A stretch of DNA of 64,000 nt from Micromonospora sp. WMMA1363 (GCF_030345795.1 NZ_JAUALB010000001.1:3402001-3466000), one strand, 5' to 3'. Positions 36,532-46,607 are shown, counted from the first letter of the stretch. A program made the numbers and translations. Notes: a model not told the origin generated them from the sequence alone.

Positions 36532-36870
36532 GATCGTTCCTCGTCTTGCGGATCGGAGTTGGTGCACACATAGGTACGAACGAGAATGTACTTCGGCTTA
36601 TCGGACAAGTAATTACGTATCGACGAAAAGGGCACGAGTGGGTGAGATGACGGCATCCCGATCGAGCGACATCGCGACAAGCGGCCGGTGGCAGCCAACC
36701 CGCCCCGGATACGCTCAGAACCCGACCCAAGGTGATCTTCATGTCGTGGTGTGAACCGCTGACGCGATCGGGCGTCGCCTGGGGTCCGTCGCCGGCCGAC
36801 GACGGATCGAGGGGCACGCCCTAACGGCCGATCCGACCCGACAAGTCGGGCTAATGCCTACGATTCGGAT
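36532..36870. other. Intergenic, AT-richer promoter region
   Basis: About 340 bp between two divergent genes, noticeably less GC-rich near 36570-36640, as expected for promoters. No gene and no convincing hairpin recognised. Confidence 0.4.
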
Positions 36871-37251
36871 GTGACCGAGGCGACGGAGCGATTCTTCGAA
36901 TCACTGCCCGCGCGCGCCCCAGACGTCCTGCGCGGCCTGGTGAGCGGGACGCTCCAGATCCAGCTCAACAACGGCGACCACACCGCGCACTGGCGGGTCC
37001 GGATGGCGCCGGGCTCGATCGAGGTGAGCCGCCAGCCCGGACCCGCCGACGCGATCCTGTACAGCACCGAGGACCTCTTCGACCGGCTCGTCACCGGACG
37101 TGCACAGCTGCTCGCCGCCGTACTGCGCAACGAGAGCACGCTCAGCGGGAACGTGGTGCTCTTCCTCGCCTTCCGCCGGTTCTTTCCGGACCCGCCGGGC
37201 ACCCGGGACCCCCGCGAGGTCGCCCGCGAGCAGGTCGGGCGGCCGCGGTGA
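36871..37251 (+). CDS. SCP2 sterol-binding-like domain protein
   Basis: A 126-residue single SCP2 fold from a GTG start. LVSGTLQIQLNNGDHTAHWR, DAILYSTEDLFDRLVTGRAQL (in part) and LSGNVVLFLAFRRFFP follow the SCP2 pattern of sheet plus lipid-cavity helices. It likely binds a hydrophobic ligand. The stop overlaps the start of the glycosidase (GTGA), an unusual coupling that suggests a shared process. Confidence 0.75.
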   Translation: MTEATERFFESLPARAPDVLRGLVSGTLQIQLNNGDHTAHWRVRMAPGSIEVSRQPGPADAILYSTEDLFDRLVTGRAQLLAAVLRNESTLSGNVVLFLAFRRFFPDPPGTRDPREVAREQVGRPR

Positions 37252-39302
37252 AGCAACTGATCAGCATCCTGGACGGCAGCACCTTCCTGGTCAGCGACCG
37301 GCGCGGGGACGTCGAGCCGTCGGAGGACTTCCCGACCGGGCTCTTCTCGTTCGACACCCGCTTTCTCTCCACCTGGCTGCTCACGCTGGACGGCAAGCGA
37401 CTGCACGCACTGTCGGTCGACGACGCGCGGTCGTACCGAACCCGGTACTTCCTGACCCCCGGCGAGCCGTCCCACTATCTGGATGCAAAGGTGTCGGTGA
37501 TCCGCAGCCGGGCCATCGGCGGCAGCTTCGACGAGGAACTGACCGTGCTCAACCACGCGGGCAAGGAGGAGGAGTTCACCCTCCGGCTGGACGTCGGCGC
37601 CGACTTCGCCGACCTCTTCGAGATCAAGAACGTCAGCCGGAAGCACGGCCACACCACCGCCGCGGTAGGCGACAACGAGCTTCGGCTGATCTACCGGCGC
37701 GAGGCGTTCCACCGGGAGACGGTCGTCCAGACCAGCGCGCCCGGCACAATCGACACGTCCGGCATGACGTTCCGGGTCTGCGTCCCGCCGCACGGGGAGT
37801 GGACCACCCGACTGCACGTGGCCACCGTCGTCTACGGGGCCCGGGGCGAGGACACCCGGACCACCCTGCCGTACGCGGGCAGCCGCAGCCCGAGCGCCAT
37901 CGAGACCGAGCAGAACGAGCTGATCGAGCGGGCACCGAAGCTCGGCTGCGACTGCGAGCCGCTGGCCGGGGCCTACCGGCGCAGCCTCGACGACCTGGCC
38001 GCCCTGCGCTACGAGTCGATCGCCCTCGGCGTCCGGCTGATGGCCGCCGGCCTGCCCTGGTTCATGACCCTCTTCGGGCGGGACAGCATCTTCACCTCGT
38101 TGCAGGCGGTGCCGTTCCTACCCGAGCTACTCCCGTCGACGATCATGATTCTCGCCGGTCTGCAGGGGCACCGGTTGGACGACTTCCGGGACGAGGAGCC
38201 GGGCAAGATCCTGCACGAGCTGCGGTACGGCGAGACCGCCGGGTTCGAGGAACAGCCGCACTCGCCGTACTACGGAGCCGCCGACTCCACCCCGCTCTTC
38301 GTGATCCTGCTCGACGAGTACGAACGGTGGACCGGCGACACCGAACTGGTCATGAAGCTGGAGTCCAACGCCCGCGCCGCGCTCGCCTGGATCGACACGT
38401 ACGGCGACCTGCTCGGGACCGGCTACGTCTGGTACCAGACCCGCAACCAGAAAACCGGGCTGGAGAACCAGTGCTGGAAGGACTCCTGGGACGCGATCTC
38501 GTACCGGGACGGCCGGCTGCCCGGCTTCCCCCGCGCCACCTGCGAACACCAGGGGTACGCGTACGACGCGAAGCTCCGGGGAGCCCGGCTCGCCCGCACC
38601 TGCTGGAACGACCCGGCGTACGCGGACCAGCTGGAGCGGGAGGCCGCCGAGCTGAAGAACCGGTTCAATCGGGACTTCTGGCTTCCGGAGAAGGAGTACT
38701 ACGCGCTCGCCCTCGACGCCGACGGGCGGCAGGTGGACGCGCTCAGCTCGAACCTCGGCCACCTGCTGTGGAGCGGCATCGTGGACGAGTCGCGGGCCGG
38801 CCGCCTCGTTCAGCACCTGCTCGGCCCCCGGCTGTTCTCCGGGTGGGGTGTCCGGACACTCGCCGACGATCAGGGCCGGTACAACCCGATCGGCTACCAC
38901 GTCGGAACCGTCTGGCCGTTCGACAACTCGATCATCGCCTGGGGGCTGTGGAAGTACGGCTTCCGCGAGGAGGCCGGTCGGATCTGCGACGCGATGATCG
39001 CCGCCTCCCGCTTCTTCGGAGGCCGGCTACCGGAGGCGTTCGCCGGCTACGACCGGTCCCTCACCGAGTACCCGGTGCAGTATCCCACCGCCTGCAGCCC
39101 ACAGGCCTGGTCGGCGGGGACGCCGCTGTTGATGATCCGGGTCATCCTCGGCCTGGAGCCGAAGGGTGAACACCTCATCATCGACCCGCACGTGCCGGAC
39201 GGCATGGGCCGGGTCGAGCTGCTCGACATCCCGGGCCGCTGGGGCCGGGTCGACGCCCTCGGCCGCAGCCGCGCCCCGAGCGACTTCAGCCACGGCCGCT
39301 GA
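37248..39302 (+). CDS. Glycogen-debranching-type (alpha/alpha)6 glycosidase
   Basis: A 684-residue amylo-alpha-1,6-glucosidase-like protein. The N-terminal beta-sandwich (about 1-210: TFLVSDRRGDVEPSED, GLFSFDTRFLSTW) is the glycogen-debranching N domain. The toroid (270-650) has MTLFGRDSIFTSLQAVPFLP (in part), LENQCWKDSWDAI, NLGHLLWSGI, GWGVRTLADDQGRYNPIGYH (in part) and VWPFDNSIIAWGL. These match the bacterial family acting on alpha-glucans or trehalose-like sugars. No signal peptide. Substrate unproven. Confidence 0.85.
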   Translation: MKQLISILDGSTFLVSDRRGDVEPSEDFPTGLFSFDTRFLSTWLLTLDGKRLHALSVDDARSYRTRYFLTPGEPSHYLDAKVSVIRSRAIGGSFDEELTVLNHAGKEEEFTLRLDVGADFADLFEIKNVSRKHGHTTAAVGDNELRLIYRREAFHRETVVQTSAPGTIDTSGMTFRVCVPPHGEWTTRLHVATVVYGARGEDTRTTLPYAGSRSPSAIETEQNELIERAPKLGCDCEPLAGAYRRSLDDLAALRYESIALGVRLMAAGLPWFMTLFGRDSIFTSLQAVPFLPELLPSTIMILAGLQGHRLDDFRDEEPGKILHELRYGETAGFEEQPHSPYYGAADSTPLFVILLDEYERWTGDTELVMKLESNARAALAWIDTYGDLLGTGYVWYQTRNQKTGLENQCWKDSWDAISYRDGRLPGFPRATCEHQGYAYDAKLRGARLARTCWNDPAYADQLEREAAELKNRFNRDFWLPEKEYYALALDADGRQVDALSSNLGHLLWSGIVDESRAGRLVQHLLGPRLFSGWGVRTLADDQGRYNPIGYHVGTVWPFDNSIIAWGLWKYGFREEAGRICDAMIAASRFFGGRLPEAFAGYDRSLTEYPVQYPTACSPQAWSAGTPLLMIRVILGLEPKGEHLIIDPHVPDGMGRVELLDIPGRWGRVDALGRSRAPSDFSHGR

Positions 39303-39421
39303 CCCGCCTCCCCGCCGACGGGCGACGCCGGGCGCACCCCCGGACCCAGCGCCGGGCGCACCCCGGACTTTCGGCGCCGGTCACTGCCAGGAACGCGGAT
39401 CCGCGGTGCGGCGGCGACCGG

Positions 39422-40270
39422 TCAGCCGGCGCAGCCGGTGGAGGCGGTGAGCCGCAGCTGGTCGCCGGTGGCGTCGGCGAGCACGACCGCCGGGCCGCGC
39501 CGGTAGGCGTACACACCGGGGGTGTCGACCAGGACGGCTCCGTCGGCCAGCGACGCCAGCACGCCCAGCGACACCGGCTCGGATCCGGTGTCGAGCCACC
39601 TGCTCTCCGCGTTGCCGCCGCCCGGGCACGGCGCCACGATCCGCTCCGGCGGGTCCGCCGCCGGGCGGTCCAGCGCGCGCAACGCCTCCACCAGTGCCGG
39701 CCCCGGAGGGTAATCCGGCAGCAGGTCGGCGACGTCGACGTCCGCCGGGCGGCAGCCGGTCTGCGCCGTGAGCGACACCCGGCCGGGCTCCGCTGCCCGG
39801 CCCTGCACCAGGACGAACTCCCCGGCGTCGGCGCGCAGGACCGGACCGTCGACGCCGTCTCGCACCCCGGCCCGCCAGCCCTGCGGGAGCTGGTCGGCGA
39901 CCCGGGCGAGCAGGTCGCGTTCGCGCCCCTCGGCCACCACGACGTCGACGCCACGGGTCAGTTCCGCGCCGCGGCTGACCGGCGTGACCCGGCACCCCGT
40001 TTCGACCGCCCGGGGGGTCATCGCCCATGCCTCGCCGCCGACCGCGGCGACGAGCCGGCCCACCGCCCGGTCGACCAGGCGCGCCGCCTGGCCGATGCTG
40101 CGCTGCTCCCGCACGGTCGGCGGGTCGGTGCGGGCGGACCACCAGGTGAGCACCGCCAGCAACACCGCCCACGCAGCGGACGCGACGAGCAGCCACCGCA
40201 CGGCGCGGCGGCCCCGCGGGCGGTCGGGACCGGCGGGAGGGGCGTACCCGGGGTGGACGACGCTCACCAC
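39422..40270 (-). CDS. Membrane-anchored conserved protein
   Basis: A 282-residue protein with a basic, proline-rich cytoplasmic N-terminus, one transmembrane helix (WLLVASAAWAVLLAVLTWW, about 26-44) and an extracytoplasmic domain with four or five cysteines (ETGCRVTP, QTGCRPAD, VAPCPGGGN, ASTGCAG). The end cysteines may pair. No family recognised. Together with the adjacent winged-helix gene it could form a cell-surface sensing unit, but that is speculation. Confidence 0.6.
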   Translation of the reverse strand: MVSVVHPGYAPPAGPDRPRGRRAVRWLLVASAAWAVLLAVLTWWSARTDPPTVREQRSIGQAARLVDRAVGRLVAAVGGEAWAMTPRAVETGCRVTPVSRGAELTRGVDVVVAEGRERDLLARVADQLPQGWRAGVRDGVDGPVLRADAGEFVLVQGRAAEPGRVSLTAQTGCRPADVDVADLLPDYPPGPALVEALRALDRPAADPPERIVAPCPGGGNAESRWLDTGSEPVSLGVLASLADGAVLVDTPGVYAYRRGPAVVLADATGDQLRLTASTGCAG

Positions 40271-40362
40271 GCCATCGTGTCACGCGCCGGCAGGCTCCCC
40301 GCCGACGGCACCACCGCGCCTCCGCCTGCCCGAAGCCCGCTCCCGTCGCGTCGTGGCCGGGC

Positions 40363-40950
40363 TCACCCGGGCGGATCGTCGGGCGCGGTGACGAGGCGGT
40401 AGCCGACCCCCCGTACGGTCTGCACCCGCGGGCCGCCGGACAGCACGCGCAGCTTGTGGCGGAGCCGCTTCATCGCCGAGTGCAGGATCGCCGTGTCACC
40501 GAGGTACGCCCCGCCCCACACCGAGGCGAAGAGCCGCTCGTAACTCCAGAGGCTGACCGGCGGACTGGCCAGTCGGGCCAGCAGTTCCCGTTCGGTGCGG
40601 GTCAACGCCAGCGGCCGACCCCGCCAGGTGACCAGGTGCCCGCCTGGGTCGACGAGCAGATCGCCGAAGCTCACCGGCTGCTCGGCCCCGACCGGCTCGA
40701 CCGGCTGCCCGTCGACCGGCCGGGCGGGATTCGACTCGTGGGGCTGAGCGGGAGTCGACTCGCCCGGCCGGGCGGGAGTCGACTCGACCGGCTGCCCCGC
40801 AGTCGGCTCGGCGAAGAGCATCGCGCGCAGCTCGGCGAGGTCGGCGCAGCTCACCACCGGCCCCACCCCGTCGAGCCGGCGCAGCACGTGCTCGCGCACC
40901 GCCACGTCGGGACTGACACAGACCACGATCGGAACTCCCCCATCGGACAC
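40363..40950 (-). CDS. Winged-helix regulator with degenerate receiver
   Basis: Predicted 195 residues, start at the GTG at 40948-40950 after GGGGAGGG. The first 55 residues (IVVCVSPDVAVREHVLRRLD) look like a shortened receiver lacking the phosphoacceptor Asp. A linker of ESTPARP-like repeats follows. The C-terminal OmpR-type winged helix (about 105-195) reads LTRTERELLARLASPP, ERLFASVWGGAYLGD, LHSAMKRLRHKL and VQTVRGVGYRLV. It may act without phosphorylation, like GlnR-type orphan regulators. Divergent from the large protease gene. Confidence 0.75.
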   Translation of the reverse strand: MSDGGVPIVVCVSPDVAVREHVLRRLDGVGPVVSCADLAELRAMLFAEPTAGQPVESTPARPGESTPAQPHESNPARPVDGQPVEPVGAEQPVSFGDLLVDPGGHLVTWRGRPLALTRTERELLARLASPPVSLWSYERLFASVWGGAYLGDTAILHSAMKRLRHKLRVLSGGPRVQTVRGVGYRLVTAPDDPPG

Positions 40951-41158
40951 GTTGCCCTCCCCGGCCGTCCGCGCTGACGTGAAAGCTCCCGCCCGCCGGC
41001 GCGCACCGGCGGGCCCGGGGTCAGCGTATCGGTCAGAATCGCGCCGCGTCACTGACCAAGTACTGACCGAAACATTTCATTGATCGCTGTCTGTACTCCC
41101 ACGAGCATGGCTGACGCGGGCCCGGAACCGACCGGCCCCGCGGACGACGGGAGGAACT

Positions 41159-44100
41159 GTGTTCGTACGACCACCCGCGCGGTCCCGCCTCTGGCGCACG
41201 GCCGTCGCGCTCGGCGCGCTGGTGCTCGGGCTGACCGCCCAGCCCGCGTTCGCCGCGTCGCCACCCGGCACGCCGGACCGGGCCGCCGTCGCACCGGGCC
41301 TGCTCGACGCGACCGGCGACTCGACGTTCCTGGTGTACCTGCGGGAGACCGCCCCGCTCGCCGACACCGCGAAGCTGCCCGACGCCGACGGCCGGGCCCG
41401 CGCGGTGCACCAGCTGCTCACCGCCACCGCCGAGCGCACCCAGCGCGACCTGCGGAAACTGCTCGACGCGCGGAAGGCCGAGCACACGTCCTACTGGATC
41501 GCCAACGCGATCCGGGTGCGCGGCGACCGGACCCTGATCGACGAACTGGCCCGCCGGCCGGAGGTGTCCCGGATCGAGCCGACCCGCGGCTACCCGCTGG
41601 TCCGGCCGACCCCGGCCCAGGTCACCCGGGCCCGGACGGCCGCCGTGGAGTGGGGCCTCACCGACATCGGCGCGCCCCGGGTGTGGGACGAGTTCGGCGA
41701 CCGCGGCGAGGGCGTCGTGGTGGCCAACATCGACAGCGGGGTGCAGTACGACCACCCGGCCCTGGTCCGCTCCTACCGGGGCAACCTCGGCGGCGGCTTC
41801 GACCACGCCTACAACTGGTTCGACCCGGCCGGCGTCTGCCCCGACCCGGTGCCCTGCGACAACAACGACCACGGCACCCACGTGATGGGCACGATGGTCG
41901 GTGACGACGGGGCCGGCAACCAGACGGGTGTCGCCCCGGGTGCCCGCTGGATCGCCGCGAAGGGCTGCGAGTTCAACACCTGCTCGGACGCGTCGCTGCT
42001 CGCCGCCGGTCAGTGGGTGCTCGCACCCACCGACCTGAACGGGCAGAACCCGCGGCCCGACCTGCGACCCGACATCGTGAACAACTCGTGGGGCGGCGCC
42101 GGCGGCAACCCCTGGTACCAGCAGACCGTCGCCGCCTGGCGGGCGGCCGGCATCCTCCCCGTGTTCTCCGCCGGCAACAGCGGCCCGGCCTGCGGCAGCG
42201 CCGGCTCACCCGGCGACTACCCGACCTCGTACGCCGTCGGGGCGTACGGGTCGAACGGCGCCATCGCCTCGTTCTCCGGTCGCGGCTCCGGCACCGACCC
42301 GCTGAAGCCGAACGTGGCCGCCCCCGGCGTGGCGGTCCGCTCCAGCGTGCCCGGCGGCGGCTACGCGGCCTTCAACGGCACCTCGATGGCCGCCCCGCAC
42401 GTCTCCGGCACCGCGGCCCTGGTCTGGTCGGCGGCCCCCAGTTTGCGCGGCGACGTCGCCGCCACCGAAGCGCTGCTGGACCGCACCGCCCGCGACGTCG
42501 ACGCCACGACCTGCGGCGGCACCCCCGCCGACAACAACGTCTTCGGGGAGGGCCGGCTCGACGCGTACGAGGCGGTGCGGACCGCCCCGCGCGGGTCGGT
42601 CGGACGGATCACCGGCACGGTGACCTCGGCCGCCGACGGCGACCCGATCGCCGGGGCGACCGTCGGCGACGGCACCCGCACCGTGACCACCGGGGCGGAC
42701 GGCCGGTACGCGCTGACCGTGCCGGCCGGCGAGACCACCGTGACCGTCACCGCGTACGGTTTCGCCGGGCAGTCGGCCACCGTCACGGTCACCGAAGGTG
42801 GCGCCGTCACCCGGGACTTCGCGCTGGTGGCGAGCCCCGTGGTCACCCTGGGTGGCCGGGTCACCGACGGTTCGGGGCACGGCTGGCCGCTGTACGCCAC
42901 CGTGGACGTCGCCGGTCGGCCGGGCGGGCCGGTCTTCACCGACCCGGTGACCGGGCGCTGGTCGGTCACCGTCGCCGGGGACGCCACGTACCGGATCACC
43001 GTCACCGCCCGGTACCCGGGCTACCGCACGGTGACCCGGGAGGTGCCGGTCGGCGGGGACGCCGTCCCGGTCGACGTGGCCGTGCCGGTCGACGCGGCCT
43101 GCACCGCCGCCGGTTACACCGGCAGCCTCGGCGCGCCGCTGCTCAGCGAAAGCTTCGACGGCACCTCCGCGCCGGCCGGCTGGTCGCGGGTCAACCGCAC
43201 CGACAAGGGCGGCTGGGTCTTCGACGACCCCGGCGGCCGGGGCAACCTGACCGGCGGCAGCGGCGGCTTCGCGATCATCGACAGCGACGCGCTCGGCTCC
43301 GGCAACAGCCAGGACACCGACCTGGTGACCCCGGCGGTGGACCTGTCCGGGGCGCCCGCGCCGGTGCTGCGTTTCCGCAGCGACTGGCGGGCGGTCGGGG
43401 TGTCCGACACCGCCGACATCGACGTCTCCACCGACGGGGGCGCGACCTGGGCCAACGTGTGGCACCAGACCAGCAGCCGGCGCGGGCCCCGGGTCGAGGA
43501 GGTGCCGCTGACGGTGGCCGGCGGCGCGTCCGACGTGCGCGTCCGGTTCCGCTTCCAGGGCACCTTCGCCTGGTGGTGGGAGGTCGACGACGTCGCCCTG
43601 GTCAACCGGGAGTGCACGCCGACACCGGGTGGCCTGGTGGTCGGCACCACCACCGACCGCAACACCGGCGCGCCGGTGAACGGGGTCACCGTGACCAGTG
43701 TGGACCGGCCCGCCGACACGGGGGTCTCGGCGGCCACGCCGGAGGACCCGAACGAGCCGGACGGCTTCTACTGGCTCTTCTCCGGCCTCACCGGGACGCA
43801 CCCGTTCACCGCGACCCGGACGCCGTACCCGCCGACCACCCGGGACGTCACCGTCGTCGCCGACGACGTGCGGCGGGCCGATCTCGCGCTGGCCGCCGGG
43901 CGTCTCACGGTCACACCGGCGGAGGTGGAGTCCCACCAGCCGTACGGCAGCACCCGGAAGACCCGGCTGACGGTGACGAACACCGGCAGCGCACCGGCCA
44001 CGGTCGAGGTGCTGGAGCGGGCCGGCCGGTTCGAACTGCTCGACAAGCGGGGCGCGCCGCTGCGTGAGGTCACGCTGAAGGGCATCAGCAAGGCGCGCAC

Positions 44101-45520
44101 CGGAACCGCGTACGGCGGCCCGACACCGGACGCGGGCACGTCGGCGGACGACGCGTGGACCCGGGTCGCCGACCTGCCGACGGCTGTCTTCGACAACGCC
44201 GCCGCCTCGCTGGACGGCCGGGTCTACTCGGTCGGCGGTGGCAGCGGCACCGGGACCGAGGGTAAGGCCTGGGTGTACGACCCGGACACCGACGCCTGGT
44301 CGGCGCTGCCCGACCTGCCGACCGTCCGCGCCAAGCCGGCCGTCGCCGCGGTCGGCGGCAAGCTGTACGCGTTCGGCGGCTGGAGCGCCGGCGGGAACCC
44401 GGTCGCGTCGGTGGACGTCCTCGACCCGGGGGCCGGCACCTGGAGCACCCTGCCCGGGGTGACCAACCCGACGCCGGTCGCCGCGGCCGGGACGGCGGTC
44501 GCCGGCGGCAAGGTCTACCTGGTGGGCGGCTGCACCGACGGGGCCTGCGCGGCGACGGACCGGCTGGTGGTGTTCGACCCGAGGTCCGGGGCCTTCACCA
44601 CCGGCGCGCCCTACCCGCACCCGGTCTCGTGGCTGAGCTGCGGCGGGATCGGCGCCCAGGTGTACTGCGCCGGCGGCACCGGCGGCACCGAGTACACCGA
44701 CGCGTACCGGTACGACCCGGCGGCGGACGCCTGGACCCGGATCGCGGACCTGCCGCTGGAGATGTGGGCTTCGCAGTACGCGGCGGCCGGCGGGATGCTC
44801 GTGCTGGCCGGCGGCGTGACCAGCGGGTCGACCGTGGTGACCAACCGGACGGTCGGGTACGACCCGACGACCGGAAGCTGGGTGGACCTGCCGAACACCG
44901 AGTTCTCCCGGTACCGGGGCGCCGCGGCGTGCGGGGCGTACCGGATCGGCGGCTCGCCCACCTCGTTCGTCGGGTCCGTGGAGAGTGAGCGGCTCGGCGG
45001 GCTGGAACAGTGCACGGAGGAGGCGGACCTGCCCTGGCTGAGCACCTCGCCCAGCAGCTTCACGCTGGCGCCGGGGGCGTCCCGCACGGTGACCGTCACG
45101 CTCGCCGCGACGGCCGCCGCCGGGGTCGCCCAGCCCGGCCGGTACTCCGGTGAGCTGGCGTTCGCCGCGGACGTGCCGTACCCGGTGCCGCCGGTCAGTG
45201 TGGAGATGAACGTGTCGCCACCGGCGAAGTGGGGCAAGCTCCAGGGCACGGTCACCGGGGTGACCTGCGGCGGGGTGACGGTCGGTGTGCCGGCGACGGT
45301 GCGCGTCAACCGGGTCGGCGGCGACACCGGCTACACGCTCACCGCCGACACGGCCGGCCGGTACGCGTGGTGGTTGCCCAGGGGCCGGTACGACGTGATC
45401 GTCGCCAAGGACGGCTGGATCCCGGAGGTGCACCGCATCCGGGTCCAGGCGGGCTTCGTCGGCACCCTCGACGTCAGCCTGGAACCGTCGTCGGACTGCA
45501 CGAGAGCAACCGGCATCTGA
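41159..45520 (+). CDS. Secreted multidomain subtilase (S8) with kelch repeats
   Basis: A 1,453-residue protein from a GTG behind GGGAGGA. Signal peptide 1-32/33. Prodomain (about 45-150), then the subtilisin domain with D192 (VVANIDSGVQ), H238 (NDHGTHVMGT), N in VFSAGNSGP and S409 (NGTSMAAPHVSG). Downstream come carboxypeptidase-regulatory-like beta domains (about 480-640), a MAM/immune-inhibitor-like jelly roll (SFDGTSAPAGWSRVN), another regulatory-like domain, kelch repeats (about 995-1275: VYSVGGGSG, LYAFGGWSAG, VYLVGGCTD, VYCAGGTGG), and a last beta domain. Resembles bacillopeptidase-F-type proteases. No LPXTG anchor. Confidence 0.9.
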   Translation: MFVRPPARSRLWRTAVALGALVLGLTAQPAFAASPPGTPDRAAVAPGLLDATGDSTFLVYLRETAPLADTAKLPDADGRARAVHQLLTATAERTQRDLRKLLDARKAEHTSYWIANAIRVRGDRTLIDELARRPEVSRIEPTRGYPLVRPTPAQVTRARTAAVEWGLTDIGAPRVWDEFGDRGEGVVVANIDSGVQYDHPALVRSYRGNLGGGFDHAYNWFDPAGVCPDPVPCDNNDHGTHVMGTMVGDDGAGNQTGVAPGARWIAAKGCEFNTCSDASLLAAGQWVLAPTDLNGQNPRPDLRPDIVNNSWGGAGGNPWYQQTVAAWRAAGILPVFSAGNSGPACGSAGSPGDYPTSYAVGAYGSNGAIASFSGRGSGTDPLKPNVAAPGVAVRSSVPGGGYAAFNGTSMAAPHVSGTAALVWSAAPSLRGDVAATEALLDRTARDVDATTCGGTPADNNVFGEGRLDAYEAVRTAPRGSVGRITGTVTSAADGDPIAGATVGDGTRTVTTGADGRYALTVPAGETTVTVTAYGFAGQSATVTVTEGGAVTRDFALVASPVVTLGGRVTDGSGHGWPLYATVDVAGRPGGPVFTDPVTGRWSVTVAGDATYRITVTARYPGYRTVTREVPVGGDAVPVDVAVPVDAACTAAGYTGSLGAPLLSESFDGTSAPAGWSRVNRTDKGGWVFDDPGGRGNLTGGSGGFAIIDSDALGSGNSQDTDLVTPAVDLSGAPAPVLRFRSDWRAVGVSDTADIDVSTDGGATWANVWHQTSSRRGPRVEEVPLTVAGGASDVRVRFRFQGTFAWWWEVDDVALVNRECTPTPGGLVVGTTTDRNTGAPVNGVTVTSVDRPADTGVSAATPEDPNEPDGFYWLFSGLTGTHPFTATRTPYPPTTRDVTVVADDVRRADLALAAGRLTVTPAEVESHQPYGSTRKTRLTVTNTGSAPATVEVLERAGRFELLDKRGAPLREVTLKGISKARTGTAYGGPTPDAGTSADDAWTRVADLPTAVFDNAAASLDGRVYSVGGGSGTGTEGKAWVYDPDTDAWSALPDLPTVRAKPAVAAVGGKLYAFGGWSAGGNPVASVDVLDPGAGTWSTLPGVTNPTPVAAAGTAVAGGKVYLVGGCTDGACAATDRLVVFDPRSGAFTTGAPYPHPVSWLSCGGIGAQVYCAGGTGGTEYTDAYRYDPAADAWTRIADLPLEMWASQYAAAGGMLVLAGGVTSGSTVVTNRTVGYDPTTGSWVDLPNTEFSRYRGAAACGAYRIGGSPTSFVGSVESERLGGLEQCTEEADLPWLSTSPSSFTLAPGASRTVTVTLAATAAAGVAQPGRYSGELAFAADVPYPVPPVSVEMNVSPPAKWGKLQGTVTGVTCGGVTVGVPATVRVNRVGGDTGYTLTADTAGRYAWWLPRGRYDVIVAKDGWIPEVHRIRVQAGFVGTLDVSLEPSSDCTRATGI

Positions 45521-45532
45521 GCTGAGCACCGT

Positions 45533-45565
45533 GGTGGTCGGCGGTCCTCCGGACCGCCGACCACC
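45533..45565 (+). terminator. 15-bp terminator after the subtilase
   Basis: GGTGGTCGGCGGTCC pairs perfectly with 45551-45565 around a 3-nt loop, followed by GTTCTTCC. It marks the end of the core-like part of the window. Confidence 0.88.
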
Positions 45566-45716
45566 GTTCTTCCGCTCGGGGTCACCCGGTGCCCGCGGAT
45601 GCGACCTCGGTCAGCGCCGCCGAGGTAGGCCGCCGCTGGCCGAGCGGGGTGGCAGGGGCACGGTGGAGTCAGGCCGGATGCTCTCGCCGACGTGGTGGAA
45701 CCCGGGTCACCATCCG

Positions 45717-46607
45717 CTAGTTCGTGAAGTCCGCCTTGTGGTCCTCCGCCCACTCGGCGAAGGTCCGCGCCGGCTTGCCAAGGATCTTCTCGACGGTCCG
45801 GTCGATCTCGTCAGGCCCGTCGAGAGCCTCCAGGTAGTAGCGGATCCTGGTTTCGATGATCCCCGGAGGGTCCGTCGGGCCGATCACCCCGTCCTGTATC
45901 AACTCTTGCAGGCGGGGCCCGAACCGTGCGCGGAGCTCAGCGCGTGCCTCATCGCCCGTGATGTCCTCGAAGGCCAGCTCACGGCCGATCGCCTGACCGA
46001 TGAGGGCAAGTTGCTCGGCCTGAGTGATGCTGTCACCACCGGTGATGTGATACGTCGCCCCGTCGTGGCCTTCCTGGAGCAGAGCACAGGTGCTCACTTC
46101 GGCGATGTCCCGCTCGTGGATCGAGGACAGGTAGGAGTGCGCGTAGTGGAGCCGCACCGGCCGTCCCTCCTTGACCGAAGGGGCCCACAGGAGGGAGTTC
46201 ACGGCGAACGCGCCCGGCCGCACGAACGTCCACGACAGGCCGGACTGCTCGATCGCGTACTCGGTCGCCCGATGCCACCGCGCGATCCAATGGTCCGGAT
46301 CTCGGCCGGCGGCGGCCAAGGAGGACAGGAGCACGGCGTACCTGACGCCGGCGGCCTTCGCGGCCGCCATGACCCCTTCGATGGCGGACGGCTGGTTGTA
46401 GAGAAAGACCTTCTCCACGCCGCGAAACGCTTGTGTGAACGTCTCCGGGTCGGTGAGATCCGCTCGGCGGACGTCAACCGCTGCCGGCAGGTCGAGCGAT
46501 TCTGGATTGCGGGAGGTCGCCCGCACGTCCACTCCCGCCCGCAGCAGGAGGTCTACGACGTTGCGGCCGACATTGCCGGTCGCGCCAGTCACCAAGACCG
46601 TCATCAT
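45717..46607 (-). CDS. NmrA-like NAD(P)-binding reductase
   Basis: A 296-residue atypical SDR. TVLVTGATGNVGRNVVDLLL is the dinucleotide-binding loop (GxxGxxG), ATSRNPESLDLP the cofactor-specificity loop, and no YxxxK pair is evident. WTFVRPGAFAVNSLLWA and TYHITGGDSITQAEQLALIG (cited in part) match the NmrA/SDR group often used as quinone reductases or redox sensors. Its GC3 is lower than in the genes to the left, suggesting the accessory region starts here. Confidence 0.82.
   Translation of the reverse strand: MMTVLVTGATGNVGRNVVDLLLRAGVDVRATSRNPESLDLPAAVDVRRADLTDPETFTQAFRGVEKVFLYNQPSAIEGVMAAAKAAGVRYAVLLSSLAAAGRDPDHWIARWHRATEYAIEQSGLSWTFVRPGAFAVNSLLWAPSVKEGRPVRLHYAHSYLSSIHERDIAEVSTCALLQEGHDGATYHITGGDSITQAEQLALIGQAIGRELAFEDITGDEARAELRARFGPRLQELIQDGVIGPTDPPGIIETRIRYYLEALDGPDEIDRTVEKILGKPARTFAEWAEDHKADFTN

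Noticed and set aside
42206..45529. 1,107-codon open frame antisense to the subtilase
   Set aside because: It is a GC-bias shadow of the real gene: no recognisable domain, abnormal composition (Arg/Gly/Pro/Ala/Val), and the plus strand carries a clear protease with catalytic triad.
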